The position numbers and the translations under genes were made by a program. A model generated the notes under the pieces. The model made no database searches, was not told the origin of the DNA, and saw only the letters and a program-made list of their open reading frames with translations. This document shows, in pieces, positions 42,958 through 52,246 of a stretch of 57,491 bases of DNA. The stretch's first letter is position 1, and each line of letters opens with the position of its first letter. The DNA lies in the NCBI GenBank assembly GCA_937864535.1, contig CALMJS010000011.1, positions 1 through 57,491 of the forward strand, given 5' to 3'. The DNA is from an uncultured Paracoccaceae bacterium (GTDB taxonomy: Bacteria > Pseudomonadota > Alphaproteobacteria > Rhodobacterales > Rhodobacteraceae).

Positions 42958-43786
42958 TAAAAATTACAGGATAGATATCAATGATATAAAACAATTGCTT
43001 ACAAAAGTCACACAAGAATTTGACAGTTGCACAGTTTTATCAGCAACCGCGAATGTTAGCGTAAGGCTTGGCAAGAATATTCGCTACGAATTCAGAAACT
43101 GGAAAGAATTTGAAGAATTTGACAAGTCACATTCTGAACGTACATCTTCAGTTCAAACTGAAATTGTAATTGACGTAATAAGAAAAGAAGGCCTTACGCC
43201 CGAAAGATATTCAGTTCAAGTCTCAGCCCAGAACAACCTCAATAATAATAGCTTAATAATGGGCAATCTAGCTTTTGTGAGACCTGGCACATTTCCAGTC
43301 CCCCCGTCAGCACTTGCAGTCGAAATAACCTTTAACAACTACATTATTGGTAAAAACCTTCAATCTACAATCGACAATTGGGAGCAATCCCTGCAAATTG
43401 AAAATAGCAAAATTATAGACATTCTTCAAAAGAAAACCCACATTATCAGTGATGTTATACCATACCTAGCCGCTATATTGTCACTTCTTTTGGCTTACAA
43501 AATCTCCAAATTCGACCTTAAAATAGAAACTTGGATATGCTTATCGGCAGCCTCTACAATGTTCTCCCTTTATATCGGAAACAACATTTCCACCTTCATT
43601 ACGGAAAAATTGGAAAAGATAAATAGAGGAAACATAATCACTCTAACACGCGGCGATGAAAATCACTCCAAGAAGATCACAAAGTCAAATACTACATTGA
43701 TATTGAAAGCCATTGCTAGTTTACTTTTCTTTGTATTGCAGGTGCTGGCAGCATTATACATTGAAAAAATATTCGACAAATTTTAA
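42941..43786 (+). CDS. Three-pass membrane protein of unknown function in AT-rich insert
   Basis: 281 aa. Residues 1-165 are soluble and Asn/Ile/Lys-rich with a mixed alpha/beta pattern (YSVQVSAQNNLNNN; VEITFNNYIIGKNL). Membrane segments lie near 170-188, 196-214 and 252-275. The start is either GTG 42941, inside the preceding gene, or TTG 42995; no ATG is available near the N-terminus, so a sequencing or programmed shift is not excluded. The region 43321-43380 is 30% G+C against about 60% nearby, marking recent transfer. No family recognised. The architecture (soluble sensor plus C-terminal membrane helices, small partner gene) resembles some anti-phage membrane effectors, but this is only analogy. 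Confidence 0.65.
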   Translation: MGKLFNKNYRIDINDIKQLLTKVTQEFDSCTVLSATANVSVRLGKNIRYEFRNWKEFEEFDKSHSERTSSVQTEIVIDVIRKEGLTPERYSVQVSAQNNLNNNSLIMGNLAFVRPGTFPVPPSALAVEITFNNYIIGKNLQSTIDNWEQSLQIENSKIIDILQKKTHIISDVIPYLAAILSLLLAYKISKFDLKIETWICLSAASTMFSLYIGNNISTFITEKLEKINRGNIITLTRGDENHSKKITKSNTTLILKAIASLLFFVLQVLAALYIEKIFDKF

Positions 43787-43791
43787 AATAT

Positions 43792-43818
43792 AAAACCCGC
43801 CTTTCGGCGGGTTTTCTT
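43792..43818. terminator. Bidirectional terminator between insert and lepA
   Basis: AAAACCCGCC-TTTC-GGCGGGTTTT followed by CTTTTAATT, with A-rich DNA on the left side giving T-runs for both directions. 5 nt after the membrane gene stop and adjacent to the lepA stop. Confidence 0.9.
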
Positions 43819-45618
43819 TTAATTATCCATCTTCAGCGCGTTGATGAAGGCTTCCTGCGGGATCTCCACCTTGCCGAACTGGCGCATCTTCTTCTTACCG
43901 GCCTTCTGCTTGTCCAGCAGCTTGCGTTTACGGGTGGCGTCGCCGCCGTAGCACTTGGCGGTCACGTCCTTGCGCATGGCGGAAATCGTTTCGCGCGCGA
44001 TCACGCGGCCACCGATGGCAGCCTGGATCGGGATTTTGAACATGTGGCGGGGGATCAGGTCCTTGAGCTTTTCACACATCACGCGGCCCCGCGATTCCGC
44101 GCGGTCGCGGTGGACCATGATCGACAGCGCGTCGACAGGTTCGTCGTTCACGAGGATCGACATTTTGACCATATTGTCTTCGCGGTATTCCAGCATCTGA
44201 TAGTCGAACGAGGCATAGCCCTTGGTCACGGATTTCAGACGGTCGTAGAAATCGAACACCACTTCGGCCAGCGGCAGGTCGTATTCCACCATCGCGCGGC
44301 TGCCCGCATAGGTCAGGTTCAGCTGCACGCCGCGGCGATCCTGACACAGTTTCAGCACGTCGCCGAGGTATTCGTCCGGCACCATGATCGTAGCCTTGAT
44401 GCGCGGTTCCTGAATGTGCTCGACATAGGTCAGGTCCGGCATGTCGGCGGGGTTGTGCAGGTCGCGCACTTCGCCGTCCTTCATGTGGACCTTGAACACC
44501 ACCGACGGGGCGGTCGTGATCAGATCGAGGTCATATTCCCGCTCTAGACGGTCGCGCACCACTTCGAGGTGCAACAGCCCGAGGAAGCCCATGCGGAAGC
44601 CAAAGCCGAGCGCGGCCGAGGTTTCCATTTCATAGGAGAAGGACGCGTCGTTCAGCGCCAGTTTTTCGATGGCGTCGCGCAGGTCCTCAAAATCGTTGGC
44701 GTCCACGGGGAACAGGCCACAGAACACCACCGGCTGGGCAGGCTTAAAGCCCGGCAGCGGTTTGTCGGTGCCTTTTTTCTCATGCGTGATGGTGTCGCCG
44801 ACTCGGGTGTCGCGCACCTGCTTGATCGAGCCGGTCCAGATGCCGATCTCGCCCGGTCCCAGTTCGGGGATATCCACCATCTGCGGTTTGAGAACGGCGA
44901 GTTTGTCGACGCCGTAGACAGCGCCGGTCTGCATCATCTTGATCCGGTCGCCCTTGCGGATGACGCCGTCCATGACGCGGATCATGACGACGACGCCCAA
45001 GTAGGAGTCGTACCAGGAGTCCACCAGCATCGCCTTGAGCGGGGCATCGCGGTCGCCCTTGGGACAGGGCAGTTTCTGCACGATGGCCTCTAGCACCTCG
45101 GGGATGCCCAGACCGGTTTTGGCGGAAATCGGGATCGCGTCCGATGCGTCGATACCGATCACGTCTTCGATGTTTTCCTTGACCCGCTCGGGTTCGGCGG
45201 CCGGCAGGTCGATCTTGTTCAGGACGGGGACGATCTCATGGCCGGCGTCGATGGCCTGATAGACGTTCGCCAGCGTCTGCGCCTCGACGCCCTGCGAGGC
45301 GTCCACCACCAAGAGCGAGCCCTCGACGGCGCGCATCGAACGGGACACTTCGTAGGCAAAGTCGACGTGGCCGGGGGTGTCGATCAGGTTCAGGATGTAT
45401 TTCTTGCCATCCTTCGCCGGATATTCGATCCGCACTGTGTTCGCCTTGATCGTGATGCCGCGCTCGCGCTCGATATCCATCGAGTCGAGCATCTGCGCCT
45501 TCATGTCCCGCTCGGCCACGGTGCCAGTCATCTGGATCAAGCGGTCGGCCAAGGTAGATTTACCGTGGTCGATGTGGGCAACGATCGAGAAGTTGCGGAT
45601 ATGGTTGAGGTCGGACAT
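43819..45618 (-). CDS. lepA: Elongation factor 4 (LepA)
   Basis: A 599-aa ribosome-associated GTPase that promotes back-translocation and initiation. P-loop is [14 protein letters not shown]; then [15 protein letters not shown] (switch I), [16 protein letters not shown] (DTPGH) and [13 protein letters not shown]. The LepA-specific C-terminus ends [21 protein letters not shown]. The start [13 protein letters not shown] at 45618 gives the standard length. The frame runs further upstream through non-homologous sequence. Confidence 0.98.
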   Translation of the reverse strand: MSDLNHIRNFSIVAHIDHGKSTLADRLIQMTGTVAERDMKAQMLDSMDIERERGITIKANTVRIEYPAKDGKKYILNLIDTPGHVDFAYEVSRSMRAVEGSLLVVDASQGVEAQTLANVYQAIDAGHEIVPVLNKIDLPAAEPERVKENIEDVIGIDASDAIPISAKTGLGIPEVLEAIVQKLPCPKGDRDAPLKAMLVDSWYDSYLGVVVMIRVMDGVIRKGDRIKMMQTGAVYGVDKLAVLKPQMVDIPELGPGEIGIWTGSIKQVRDTRVGDTITHEKKGTDKPLPGFKPAQPVVFCGLFPVDANDFEDLRDAIEKLALNDASFSYEMETSAALGFGFRMGFLGLLHLEVVRDRLEREYDLDLITTAPSVVFKVHMKDGEVRDLHNPADMPDLTYVEHIQEPRIKATIMVPDEYLGDVLKLCQDRRGVQLNLTYAGSRAMVEYDLPLAEVVFDFYDRLKSVTKGYASFDYQMLEYREDNMVKMSILVNDEPVDALSIMVHRDRAESRGRVMCEKLKDLIPRHMFKIPIQAAIGGRVIARETISAMRKDVTAKCYGGDATRKRKLLDKQKAGKKKMRQFGKVEIPQEAFINALKMDN

Positions 45619-45946
45619 GTCGGCGCGGCCTTTTAGCGGGAGGTTCAACGGCCCCCTATGGGGCGGAATGGCCAGATTTGCAAGGGGAGAACCGCGCCAA
45701 AACCGGCCACAGACGACCGTGCGGCGGGTCCGCCTGTGGCCTTTAGCACACGATTGCAGAGCGATACGGCAAAGTTTGCCCGCTTCTCGCGACCCTATCC
45801 ATCTCAACACTTGATTTATACCGGCACCGGTGCCATCTGACATGGTGTAATGCATTAGACGACTGTTCCCTTCTGCGGCCAGATTCGAATTGTGCTGCCG
45901 ACGCCGCCGCGTGGTGCGGGCGGTGATAAAATGAGAGGGAATTCCC
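45619..45946. other. Intergenic region between lepA and cspA
   Basis: A 328-bp divergent gap with no gene. TTGATTTATACC near 45810 and TGGTGTAATGC near 45842 are AT-rich and may be promoter elements for cspA. The roughly 100 nt before cspA would form its 5' leader, with a stem CGCCGCC (45902-45908)/GGCGGTG (45919-45925) just before AGAGGGA. Structured leaders are usual in cold-shock genes. Confidence 0.5.
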
Positions 45947-46153
45947 ATGCCTGCTGGCAAAGTAAAGTGGTTCAACGCAACCAAAGGTTTCGGCTTCATC
46001 CAGGTTGATGGCCGTAAAGACGACGTATTCGTTCACATCTCCGCTGTTCAGCGTTCGGGTCTGACCGAACTCAAGGACGGTCAGGCTGTGACCTTTGATC
46101 TGCAGTCCGGCCGTGACGGCCGTGAATCCGCGACGAACCTGGTTCTGGCCTAA
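45947..46153 (+). CDS. cspA: Cold-shock-domain protein
   Basis: 68 aa, a single cold-shock fold binding RNA and single-stranded [23 protein letters not shown] has RNP1 (KGFGFI), and [11 protein letters not shown] has RNP2 (VFVHI). It would melt mRNA structure at low temperature or growth transitions. AGAGGGA lies 7 nt upstream. Its leader can form a hairpin, and it has its own terminator. Confidence 0.96.
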   Translation: MPAGKVKWFNATKGFGFIQVDGRKDDVFVHISAVQRSGLTELKDGQAVTFDLQSGRDGRESATNLVLA

Positions 46154-46182
46154 TCGCCAGACCATCGTCCGGTTCGGATGTG

Positions 46183-46212
46183 AAAAGGGTGCATTCGTGC
46201 GCCCTTTTTTTA
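46183..46212 (+). terminator. Terminator of cspA
   Basis: AAGGGTGCA-TTCG-TGCGCCCTT with a long T-run (TTTTTTTATTTTTC). Stable UUCG-type tetraloop. 29 nt past the cspA stop. Confidence 0.92.
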
Positions 46213-46377
46213 TTTTTCTGGCTCAGGAAAACTCATAGGTCGATGGCTAGCAAATCCTTGCTGACACACAGCGGGCCAGATGGACATCGGGGGCGGCATC
46301 TGGCACTGTGCGCCCGACGAATTTGGCCCGCAAAGATCCGTCCAGCGGACGATGGGCCATCAGAGCAGAGGTCGAGA

Positions 46378-46707
46378 ATGGTCCGAATTTTCATCGCCGC
46401 ACTGGCATGCGTTGCTCTTGTGTCCTGCGGAGGCGGTCGCAGCCGAGGCACTCCCAGCGCGTCGGGCGAGATGTCCCGCGCCTGTATGCAGGCAGGTCGC
46501 GACTCGGCCTCGGCTTCGCTGTGTGGCTGCGTTCAGGCGGCGGCGAACCAGACCTTGAACGGATCAGATCAGGCCCGCGCGGCAGAGTTCTTTGCCGATC
46601 CGCAAAAGGCGCAGGACACCCGCACCTCTGACAACAGCGGCACCGAGGCATTCTGGCAGCGCTATCGTACCTTTGTGTCGACCGCAGAGGCGCTGTGCCG
46701 CAGCTAA
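46378..46707 (+). CDS. Small lipoprotein, Cys-containing
   Basis: 109 aa. MVRIFIAALACVALVSCGGG is a lipoprotein signal with lipobox LVSC, cleaved before Cys17. The mature part has SRACMQAGRDSASASLCGCV, which could form disulfides, and FFADPQKAQDTRTSDN, and ends LCRS. This pattern recurs in Rhodobacterales under unreliable names. GAGGTCGAGA is upstream of the ATG. Codon bias is normal. Role unknown. Confidence 0.75.
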   Translation: MVRIFIAALACVALVSCGGGRSRGTPSASGEMSRACMQAGRDSASASLCGCVQAAANQTLNGSDQARAAEFFADPQKAQDTRTSDNSGTEAFWQRYRTFVSTAEALCRS

Positions 46708-46775
46708 GTCGGCACACATAGAGAATGCCGGGGACCATCCCCTGGCAGCCTTGTGTTTCGCGAAAGAGAAACGGC

Positions 46776-47405
46776 TCAGGCCCTGCGGCGACGCAAAGCG
46801 GCCAAGGCCAGCCCTGCCCCCGCCAACATCGGCAGCGAGGCCGGAACCGGCACTGCGGGCAGCGGTTCGTCATTCGTGTAGAACGTGATCTCCGACAGGA
46901 ACGTCCACATCCAGGACTCGGACATATAGGGATCGACCGACATCGCCAGGCTATCGTCATAGACGTTGTTCAGGTCCACGGTCACGACCTGAGGACCGCC
47001 CGCAAAGGTCGCCATCCCATCTGCACGCCCTACGGCGCTGGTCGTGCCTGCATTGCTGACCACACTGACCAGCGACGGGGCGCTGACGCCACCATTGGCG
47101 TTGTCGAACACCACCTCTACCCGGTCAAACACATAGTGCTGATCAAAGGTAAACGTCCAATTCAGGATGGTCTGCCCCTGATAGCCAACCCAAGGCGCGA
47201 GCGAAGAGGTCAGAGCCGAATTATACGAGGTCAGAGCCACGACCCCATCCAGAAGTTCGGTCCAATTGGGCAAGAGGCTGTCAGAGTAACAATAGGTACC
47301 GCATTCGCCCTGCCCCGGCCCTGTAAAGCTGACGGGGGTTACGACCGCAGCGGACCCGAGGGACGGCACCACTGCCGCGACCAAAGCCAAGACACGATTT
47401 TTCAA
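46776..47405 (-). CDS. Secreted VPLPA/PEP-CTERM-type anchored protein
   Basis: 209 aa. The N-terminal hydrophobic KNRVLALVAAVVPSLGSA is a signal peptide. The end VPVPASLPMLAGAGLALAAL plus RRRRA is a VPLPA-CTERM sorting signal: short motif, membrane helix and Arg cluster, processed by an exosortase. In between is a beta-rich domain with LNWTFTFDQHYVFDRVEVVF. A TTG start (47403-47405) is chosen because GGGGGA lies 5 nt upstream; the GTG at 47417 overlaps that site. The exosortase gene is not in the window. Confidence 0.75.
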   Translation of the reverse strand: MKNRVLALVAAVVPSLGSAAVVTPVSFTGPGQGECGTYCYSDSLLPNWTELLDGVVALTSYNSALTSSLAPWVGYQGQTILNWTFTFDQHYVFDRVEVVFDNANGGVSAPSLVSVVSNAGTTSAVGRADGMATFAGGPQVVTVDLNNVYDDSLAMSVDPYMSESWMWTFLSEITFYTNDEPLPAVPVPASLPMLAGAGLALAALRRRRA

Positions 47406-47510
47406 TTGATCCCCCACACTATTCTAAAACAATCGTGCCACAAAACCATCAGATCCCGATCCTGTCCAGTAAGGATTGCCCACCCCCGAGGCGGTTTGTG
47501 TCTGGAGTGG

Positions 47511-48668
47511 CTATGGCCTCTGGGCCGAGGACGGGCGCAAATAGCTGGCAAGGCTCGCTGTGACGACGGCCAAAACCGTCAACAGAGCCAGCGATCCGTT
47601 CAGCCCGACCACCTCGGCCACGAAGCCGATCAACGGCGGCCCGATCAGAATGGCGCCGTAGGACAGCGTTGCGACACTGGCGATGGCCTGTCCCGGTGCG
47701 ACATCTGGATCATTCGCCGCCCGGCTAAACGCCAAGGGGATCACCATCGCATAACCCAGTCCAAAGAACACAAAGCCGACCAGAGCCACCGTCAGACCCG
47801 GCGCGAACATCACGATCAGCGCCCCGATGCCCGCCGATATCCCCGACAACCGCGTCGCGCCCACCGGACCCAATGCGGCAACGATCCACTGGCCCGACAG
47901 ACGGGTGCCAACCATGGCCACAGAAAACACCGTATAGCCCAATGCAGCCTGCGCAGCGGTGGCCTGCTTGGCATGGGTCAGGATCAACGCCGACCAATCG
48001 ACCATCGCGCCTTCGCCAATGGCCGAGGAGAACGCGACCAGACCGACGAGCAGCAGCGCCCCTTTGGGCAGAGCGATCAAGGGACCGCGTGACTGGGTCT
48101 GCGTGGTGCGGCTGACCCATGGAATATGGGCGAACGGCATGGTCACGACTGCAATAATCGCGACCGCGATCCAGAAATGGACCAAGACCGAGGCATCCCA
48201 GCGCAGGGCCAGATAGCCCGCCGCAGCACCGACCCCGGCCCCCAGCGAGAATACCGCATGGAACCCTGACATGACGGCCCGACCGATATGACGTTCAACC
48301 TCGGAGGCCCAGGCGTTCATCGCGACGTCCTCGCCGCCGTGGGTCAAACCGACCAAGAGCAGCGCCGCCCCGAGCAGCCAGACGTTTGGCATCAACGGCA
48401 ACAGCAGAAACACCGCCAATGACGCCCAGGCAAACAACAGGGTCGTATTGCGCGCCCCGCGCGCATCGGTCATGCGGCCCGAAATCGGAAATCCGAGGAT
48501 CGCCCCGACCGCGATGCACAGCAACAAGAGCCCCAATGTCGCGGGCGAGAGGTCGAACCTCTGGGCAAAGTCAGGGATACGCGCGGCCCAAGTGCCAAAT
48601 AACCCGCCATTCAGGAAAAACATGGCCGATATCGCGCACCATGCGCGCGTGTTCGAGATCGCCGTCAT
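47511..48668 (-). CDS. MFS transporter (YbjJ-like)
   Basis: 385 aa with about 12 membrane segments. NGGLFGTWAARIPDFAQRFD is a YbjJ-type N-terminus, and GFPISGRMTDARGAR is the loop-2 motif. The second half starts near LVGLVAFSSAIGEGAMVDWS. E. coli YbjJ is a putative exporter of unknown substrate. The start is an ATG with upstream GGGAGGGGAG. Monocistronic by spacing. Confidence 0.88.
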   Translation of the reverse strand: MTAISNTRAWCAISAMFFLNGGLFGTWAARIPDFAQRFDLSPATLGLLLLCIAVGAILGFPISGRMTDARGARNTTLLFAWASLAVFLLLPLMPNVWLLGAALLLVGLTHGGEDVAMNAWASEVERHIGRAVMSGFHAVFSLGAGVGAAAGYLALRWDASVLVHFWIAVAIIAVVTMPFAHIPWVSRTTQTQSRGPLIALPKGALLLVGLVAFSSAIGEGAMVDWSALILTHAKQATAAQAALGYTVFSVAMVGTRLSGQWIVAALGPVGATRLSGISAGIGALIVMFAPGLTVALVGFVFFGLGYAMVIPLAFSRAANDPDVAPGQAIASVATLSYGAILIGPPLIGFVAEVVGLNGSLALLTVLAVVTASLASYLRPSSAQRP

Positions 48669-48746
48669 AGCTCCCCTCCCTGAAATCTAAAACGATTACG
48701 GAGGTGGTAGCCGGAGTCTGTTTCCTGAACAAGAGGTCAAAATAAC

Positions 48747-48774
48747 AACGGCCCGACACGATGGGCGGGCCGTT
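48747..48774 (-). terminator. Terminator of the copper-chaperone operon
   Basis: AACGGCCCG pairs with CGGGCCGTT around a 10-nt loop, followed by TTATTTTG on the minus strand. 16 nt past the stop of the chaperone gene. Confidence 0.85.
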
Positions 48775-48790
48775 GCCAATTGTGTTACAG

Positions 48791-49312
48791 TCAGTTGCCG
48801 GCAGGCGCCGTGCCGTGCATGGCGGAATGATCCATCGCGCCGTGCTGGCCATGATCCATGCCCTGCATAGCCTCTGCCTCTTCCATGGTGAGAACCGGGA
48901 CCGAGATAACAACCTCGCCCGCGTCGCGGAACACCAGAGTCAGGTCAAAGACTTCGCCCGGCACCAGCGGCGCATTCAGCCCCATGAACATCACATGGTC
49001 CGCGCCGCGTTGCAGCATATGTTCGCCGCCCGCCGGAATGGCAAAGCCGCCCTCGACCTGACGCATTTTCGCAACGCCATCTTCCATGATGTGGGTATGC
49101 AGTTCGACCCGGGCCGATACGTTTGCGCGGGCATCGATCAACTGATCGTCGGCATCTGCGCTGTTGTGAATGACCATAAAGGCAGCCCCTGCCATCGCGC
49201 TCGCGCCGGCAGAGATTGCATAGGGGTGGTCAACGGTGATTTCGGCCTGTGCAACAGTTGCAAACGACAGGGCGGCAGCCGCCGCAGCGGTCAGAGATTT
49301 GAGCATTTTCAT
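48791..49312 (-). CDS. Periplasmic copper chaperone PCu(A)C
   Basis: 173 aa. Signal peptide MKMLKSLTAAAAAALSFATV with AQA cleavage. The copper-binding motif family H(M)x10Mx21HxM is seen as HTHIMEDGVAKMRQ and GGEHMLQRGADHVMFMGL. The Met/His-rich C-terminus (GMDHGQHGAMDHSAMHG) should bind more copper. It delivers Cu(I) to cytochrome oxidase Cu-A or Cu-B. AAGGAAATG precedes it. Probably in an operon with the DUF2946-like gene upstream (31-nt gap). Confidence 0.94.
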   Translation of the reverse strand: MKMLKSLTAAAAAALSFATVAQAEITVDHPYAISAGASAMAGAAFMVIHNSADADDQLIDARANVSARVELHTHIMEDGVAKMRQVEGGFAIPAGGEHMLQRGADHVMFMGLNAPLVPGEVFDLTLVFRDAGEVVISVPVLTMEEAEAMQGMDHGQHGAMDHSAMHGTAPAGN

Positions 49313-49343
49313 TTCCTTTGAGTGTAAGACCTGAGTTTTGGGA

Positions 49344-49691
49344 TCAAGCCGTCAAAGGGGGGCCTCTTGCGGGTCGGGTCGGATCAGTCCGCGCGTGCCA
49401 GAGCGACGCCTGCGCGCTGGCATGGACCGCCAACCGGGGCCTTCCGGCTGAGATCTGCGCGCCCGGCGCGGGGAGAGTGGCCAACAGGTGCAGGGTACAG
49501 TCAGGGCAATCATGTGACCGCCCGACCGGCGCGCCGGTCGCATCGACCGGAACCACAACCGCAACATCGTCAATGCAGAACTCCATCACGCCGACAGCGA
49601 CATCGGCGTGGCGCATGATCGCATGCTGCTGGCTGGTCAGAACCAACAGCGCGACGAGCACCGCAGAAAAGAGTGAGGACAGACGTCTCAT
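49344..49691 (-). CDS. Small exported Cys/His protein (DUF2946-like)
   Basis: 115 aa. N-terminal hydrophobic SSLFSAVLVALLVLTSQQHA is a signal or anchor. The HDCPDCTLHLLA motif resembles the C-x2-C of DUF2946-type proteins found next to copper genes. GC-rich tail. It lies 31 nt upstream of PCu(A)C in the same direction. Function likely in periplasmic copper handling (inference). Confidence 0.7.
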   Translation of the reverse strand: MRRLSSLFSAVLVALLVLTSQQHAIMRHADVAVGVMEFCIDDVAVVVPVDATGAPVGRSHDCPDCTLHLLATLPAPGAQISAGRPRLAVHASAQASLWHARTDPTRPARGPPLTA

Positions 49692-49751
49692 GCGCTGCCC
49701 TTAGCACGCCCCCCAATTCCCGAAAAGGCCCCACGATGCCGCATCGGACTG

Positions 49752-50642
49752 CTAGCCTTTTACTGCACCTTCGCTCAGCCCCTTCACGAGATAGCGCTGG
49801 GCAATCAGAAACACGATGGTGATCGGCAGTCCCGACAGCACGGCCGCCGCCGCAAAGTCGCCCCAGAGGTAACGGAATTCATTGAGATAGAGCCTTGCAC
49901 CGACGGCCAGCGTCATTTGGTTTTCGGACCTGATCAGCACAGAGGCAATCGGGTAGTCGTTGATAAAGCCGATAAAGGCCAACACAAATACCACCGCCAT
50001 GATCGGCACTGCCAGCGGCAGGAACACATAGCGGAAGGTCTGCCACGGTGTTGCGCCGTCAATGGCCGCTGCATTGTCGAGCGCGCGGTCGATCGAGTCG
50101 AAGTAGCCCTTGATCGTCCAGATATGCAAGGTGACGCCGGACAGGTAGATCAGGATCAAGGCAACATGGCTGTCCAGACCCAGAACCGGCGTCACCTCTC
50201 CGAGCGTGTCAAAGATCGCAAAGATTGCAACCAACGCCAGAGTGGTCGGGAACATCTGGATCAGAAACAGCCCGTCCAGCATGGCAGCCTTGCCCCGAAT
50301 GCGGATGCGGCTGAACGAATAGGCCGAGATCGTGGCGATCGCCAACACGCCCACCCCGGCAATCACGCCAATCTTGATCGAATTCCACATCCACACAAGC
50401 ACAGGATACGGCGGCGACACGACCTCTCCGGTCGGGCGCGTATACTCGAACCCAAAGGCCAGAACCCAGTGTTCGAGCGTCGGATTCTCGGGGATCAGCG
50501 CCCCGACCGAAAAGTTGCCTTCTCGAAAACTGATCGAGAGGACCATGAGAAACGGAAACAGGATGAGTGTCAGGAAAAACAGCAGGAAACCATGGGCCAG
50601 GATCTTTTTGACCAGCAAATCTCTTGGGCGTTCGACGATCAT
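49752..50642 (-). CDS. malG: Maltose-type ABC transporter permease MalG
   Basis: 296 aa with six membrane segments. The EAA loop AAIDGATPWQTFRYVFLPLA contacts the ATPase. A long periplasmic segment after the first helix (FGFEYTRPTGEVVSPPYPVL) and the C-terminal GLSEGAVKG are MalG-like. Its ATG overlaps malF by 4 nt. Partner of MalF. Confidence 0.93.
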   Translation of the reverse strand: MIVERPRDLLVKKILAHGFLLFFLTLILFPFLMVLSISFREGNFSVGALIPENPTLEHWVLAFGFEYTRPTGEVVSPPYPVLVWMWNSIKIGVIAGVGVLAIATISAYSFSRIRIRGKAAMLDGLFLIQMFPTTLALVAIFAIFDTLGEVTPVLGLDSHVALILIYLSGVTLHIWTIKGYFDSIDRALDNAAAIDGATPWQTFRYVFLPLAVPIMAVVFVLAFIGFINDYPIASVLIRSENQMTLAVGARLYLNEFRYLWGDFAAAAVLSGLPITIVFLIAQRYLVKGLSEGAVKG

Positions 50643-52168
50643 GCACCTACTCCTGACCGGCGCGCGGCAACCCGGCGCATAGCGACAAAATTGGCATAAC
50701 TGATCGCTGCGACGACCAGAAAGATGATGAGCGTAATCGCCCCCGCGAGCCCGAACTCTTGTCCTGCGTTGTCAAAGGCCAATCGATACGTAAACGACGC
50801 CAGAACATCCGTCTGGCCAGCGGGAATGACCGTCCCCGGGATATCGGGCAGCCCCCGCGTCAGCAGGAAGATCAGTACGAGGTTATTGAAATTGAAGGCG
50901 AATGCGGCGATCAGCAGCGGCAGGAACGGCGGTATGATCTGTGGCAGGGTGATTGCGAAAAACACCCGCAAGGCGGAGGCCCCTTCCAGTGCCGCAGCCT
51001 TTTTGTGATCCTCGGGCACGGATTGCAGGAACCCCATCGCCAGCAACATCATATACGGGTAGCCGAGCCAGACGTTGACGATGACGACCATAGTGCGGGC
51101 CAGCGTCGCGTCCGAAAACCAGTTGGGTCGAATGCCGAACAGCGCCTGAAGGATCATGTTGATTTCGCCAAAGTTCTGATTGAACAGCCCTTTGAAAACG
51201 AGGATCGAAATGAACGACGGCACCGCATAGGGTAGGATCAGCAGCACACGATAGACCGGCTTAAAGCGCAGGTGCTCCCATTGGAGGATCACCGCCAGCA
51301 AAAGCCCGACCGCAAAGCAGAAGAACACGGACAGACCTGCGAAGGCGAAGGTCCAGATAAAGATCGAGAGAGTCGGACCGCGTATGCCCTCTGAGGTGAA
51401 TATGCGCTCGAAATTGTCGAGCCCGATCGCGACGCGCCATCCGGGCGGGACCTGTTCCCCTTCGGATGTCTCGAAAAAACCGCTGCGATGATTGGCAATC
51501 AGAACGGTTCCGTCACGGCGGGTCAACTCGTCCGGCCCGGTTCGGACATATTCGGGGACGACAGAGGCAAAGGTACGCAGCCCCGCATTCCGAAGCTGAA
51601 CGCCATCCGGCGTTTCCAGCGTCAACAGCCCCAGCCCCTCGCGCAGGGCGATTGCATCGCGCCGTTCCAGAAGCGTCACCGGGGCATCCGATTGTTCCAA
51701 GGGTGCCGTTTCTTCCACGGATAGCGTGACAGGGGCGGACAGCAACCGACTGTCAGGCATCCAGATACGATAGGTTTCGCCCTCTCGCGCGACAGCAAAG
51801 GGCTGTTCGGTCGATTGATCGATGCTCACGCGCGAGGTCAGAACCTCGACAGTACGGTCAAAGGTCAACAGGTTGAACGAACTGTAGTTGGTAAAGCCGA
51901 TCCAGATTGTATAGGCCACCGGAAAGGCGATGAACACGAGAACAGCGGCAATCCCGGGAAAGATAAAGCGAACGCCGTAATATTTCCCCGAGCTGAAAAT
52001 CACCGCGAAACACGCCGCCAGACAGAGCAGGATCGCCCCGAAGAGCGCCTGCCCGACAAGATAGAGCGAGAAGGCTGCCCAGAGCATGCCAGCCGCGACC
52101 AGCAAGACGACAGCATAACGGAACCACGGCTTGGCCGGCAACGCGGAGTGCATCTGTGTCACGGTCAT
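50639..52168 (-). CDS. malF: Maltose-type ABC transporter permease MalF
   Basis: 509 aa. Three N-terminal membrane segments precede a periplasmic domain of about 170 residues (RTVEVLTSRVSIDQSTEQPF to NLSGFFET-like region), as in E. coli MalF and unlike the shorter 290-aa sugar permeases. The EAA loop is AAALEGASALRVFFAITLPQ. It pairs with MalG. The gap to malE holds an 8-bp perfect hairpin (52193-52222), recalling the malE-malF intercistronic repeats of enterobacteria. Confidence 0.92.
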   Translation of the reverse strand: MTVTQMHSALPAKPWFRYAVVLLVAAGMLWAAFSLYLVGQALFGAILLCLAACFAVIFSSGKYYGVRFIFPGIAAVLVFIAFPVAYTIWIGFTNYSSFNLLTFDRTVEVLTSRVSIDQSTEQPFAVAREGETYRIWMPDSRLLSAPVTLSVEETAPLEQSDAPVTLLERRDAIALREGLGLLTLETPDGVQLRNAGLRTFASVVPEYVRTGPDELTRRDGTVLIANHRSGFFETSEGEQVPPGWRVAIGLDNFERIFTSEGIRGPTLSIFIWTFAFAGLSVFFCFAVGLLLAVILQWEHLRFKPVYRVLLILPYAVPSFISILVFKGLFNQNFGEINMILQALFGIRPNWFSDATLARTMVVIVNVWLGYPYMMLLAMGFLQSVPEDHKKAAALEGASALRVFFAITLPQIIPPFLPLLIAAFAFNFNNLVLIFLLTRGLPDIPGTVIPAGQTDVLASFTYRLAFDNAGQEFGLAGAITLIIFLVVAAISYANFVAMRRVAARRSGVGA

Positions 52169-52192
52169 TTCCCTGTCCCCGGCAGTAAAGGA

Positions 52193-52222
52193 CTGTGCCC
52201 GGCAACATTTTGCAGGGCACAG
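52193..52222 (-). terminator. Intercistronic hairpin between malE and malF
   Basis: CTGTGCCC pairs perfectly with GGGCACAG around a 14-nt loop in the 78-nt gap. No T-run, so it more likely protects the malE mRNA 3' end or attenuates malFG than terminates. Confidence 0.7.
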
Positions 52223-52246
52223 TGTGAATGTTCAAACCTGACGCGG

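Noticed and set aside
46725-48092. 455-codon open frame opposite the VPLPA protein and MFS gene
   Set aside because: Antisense shadow rich in Arg, Gln and His, crossing two real genes.
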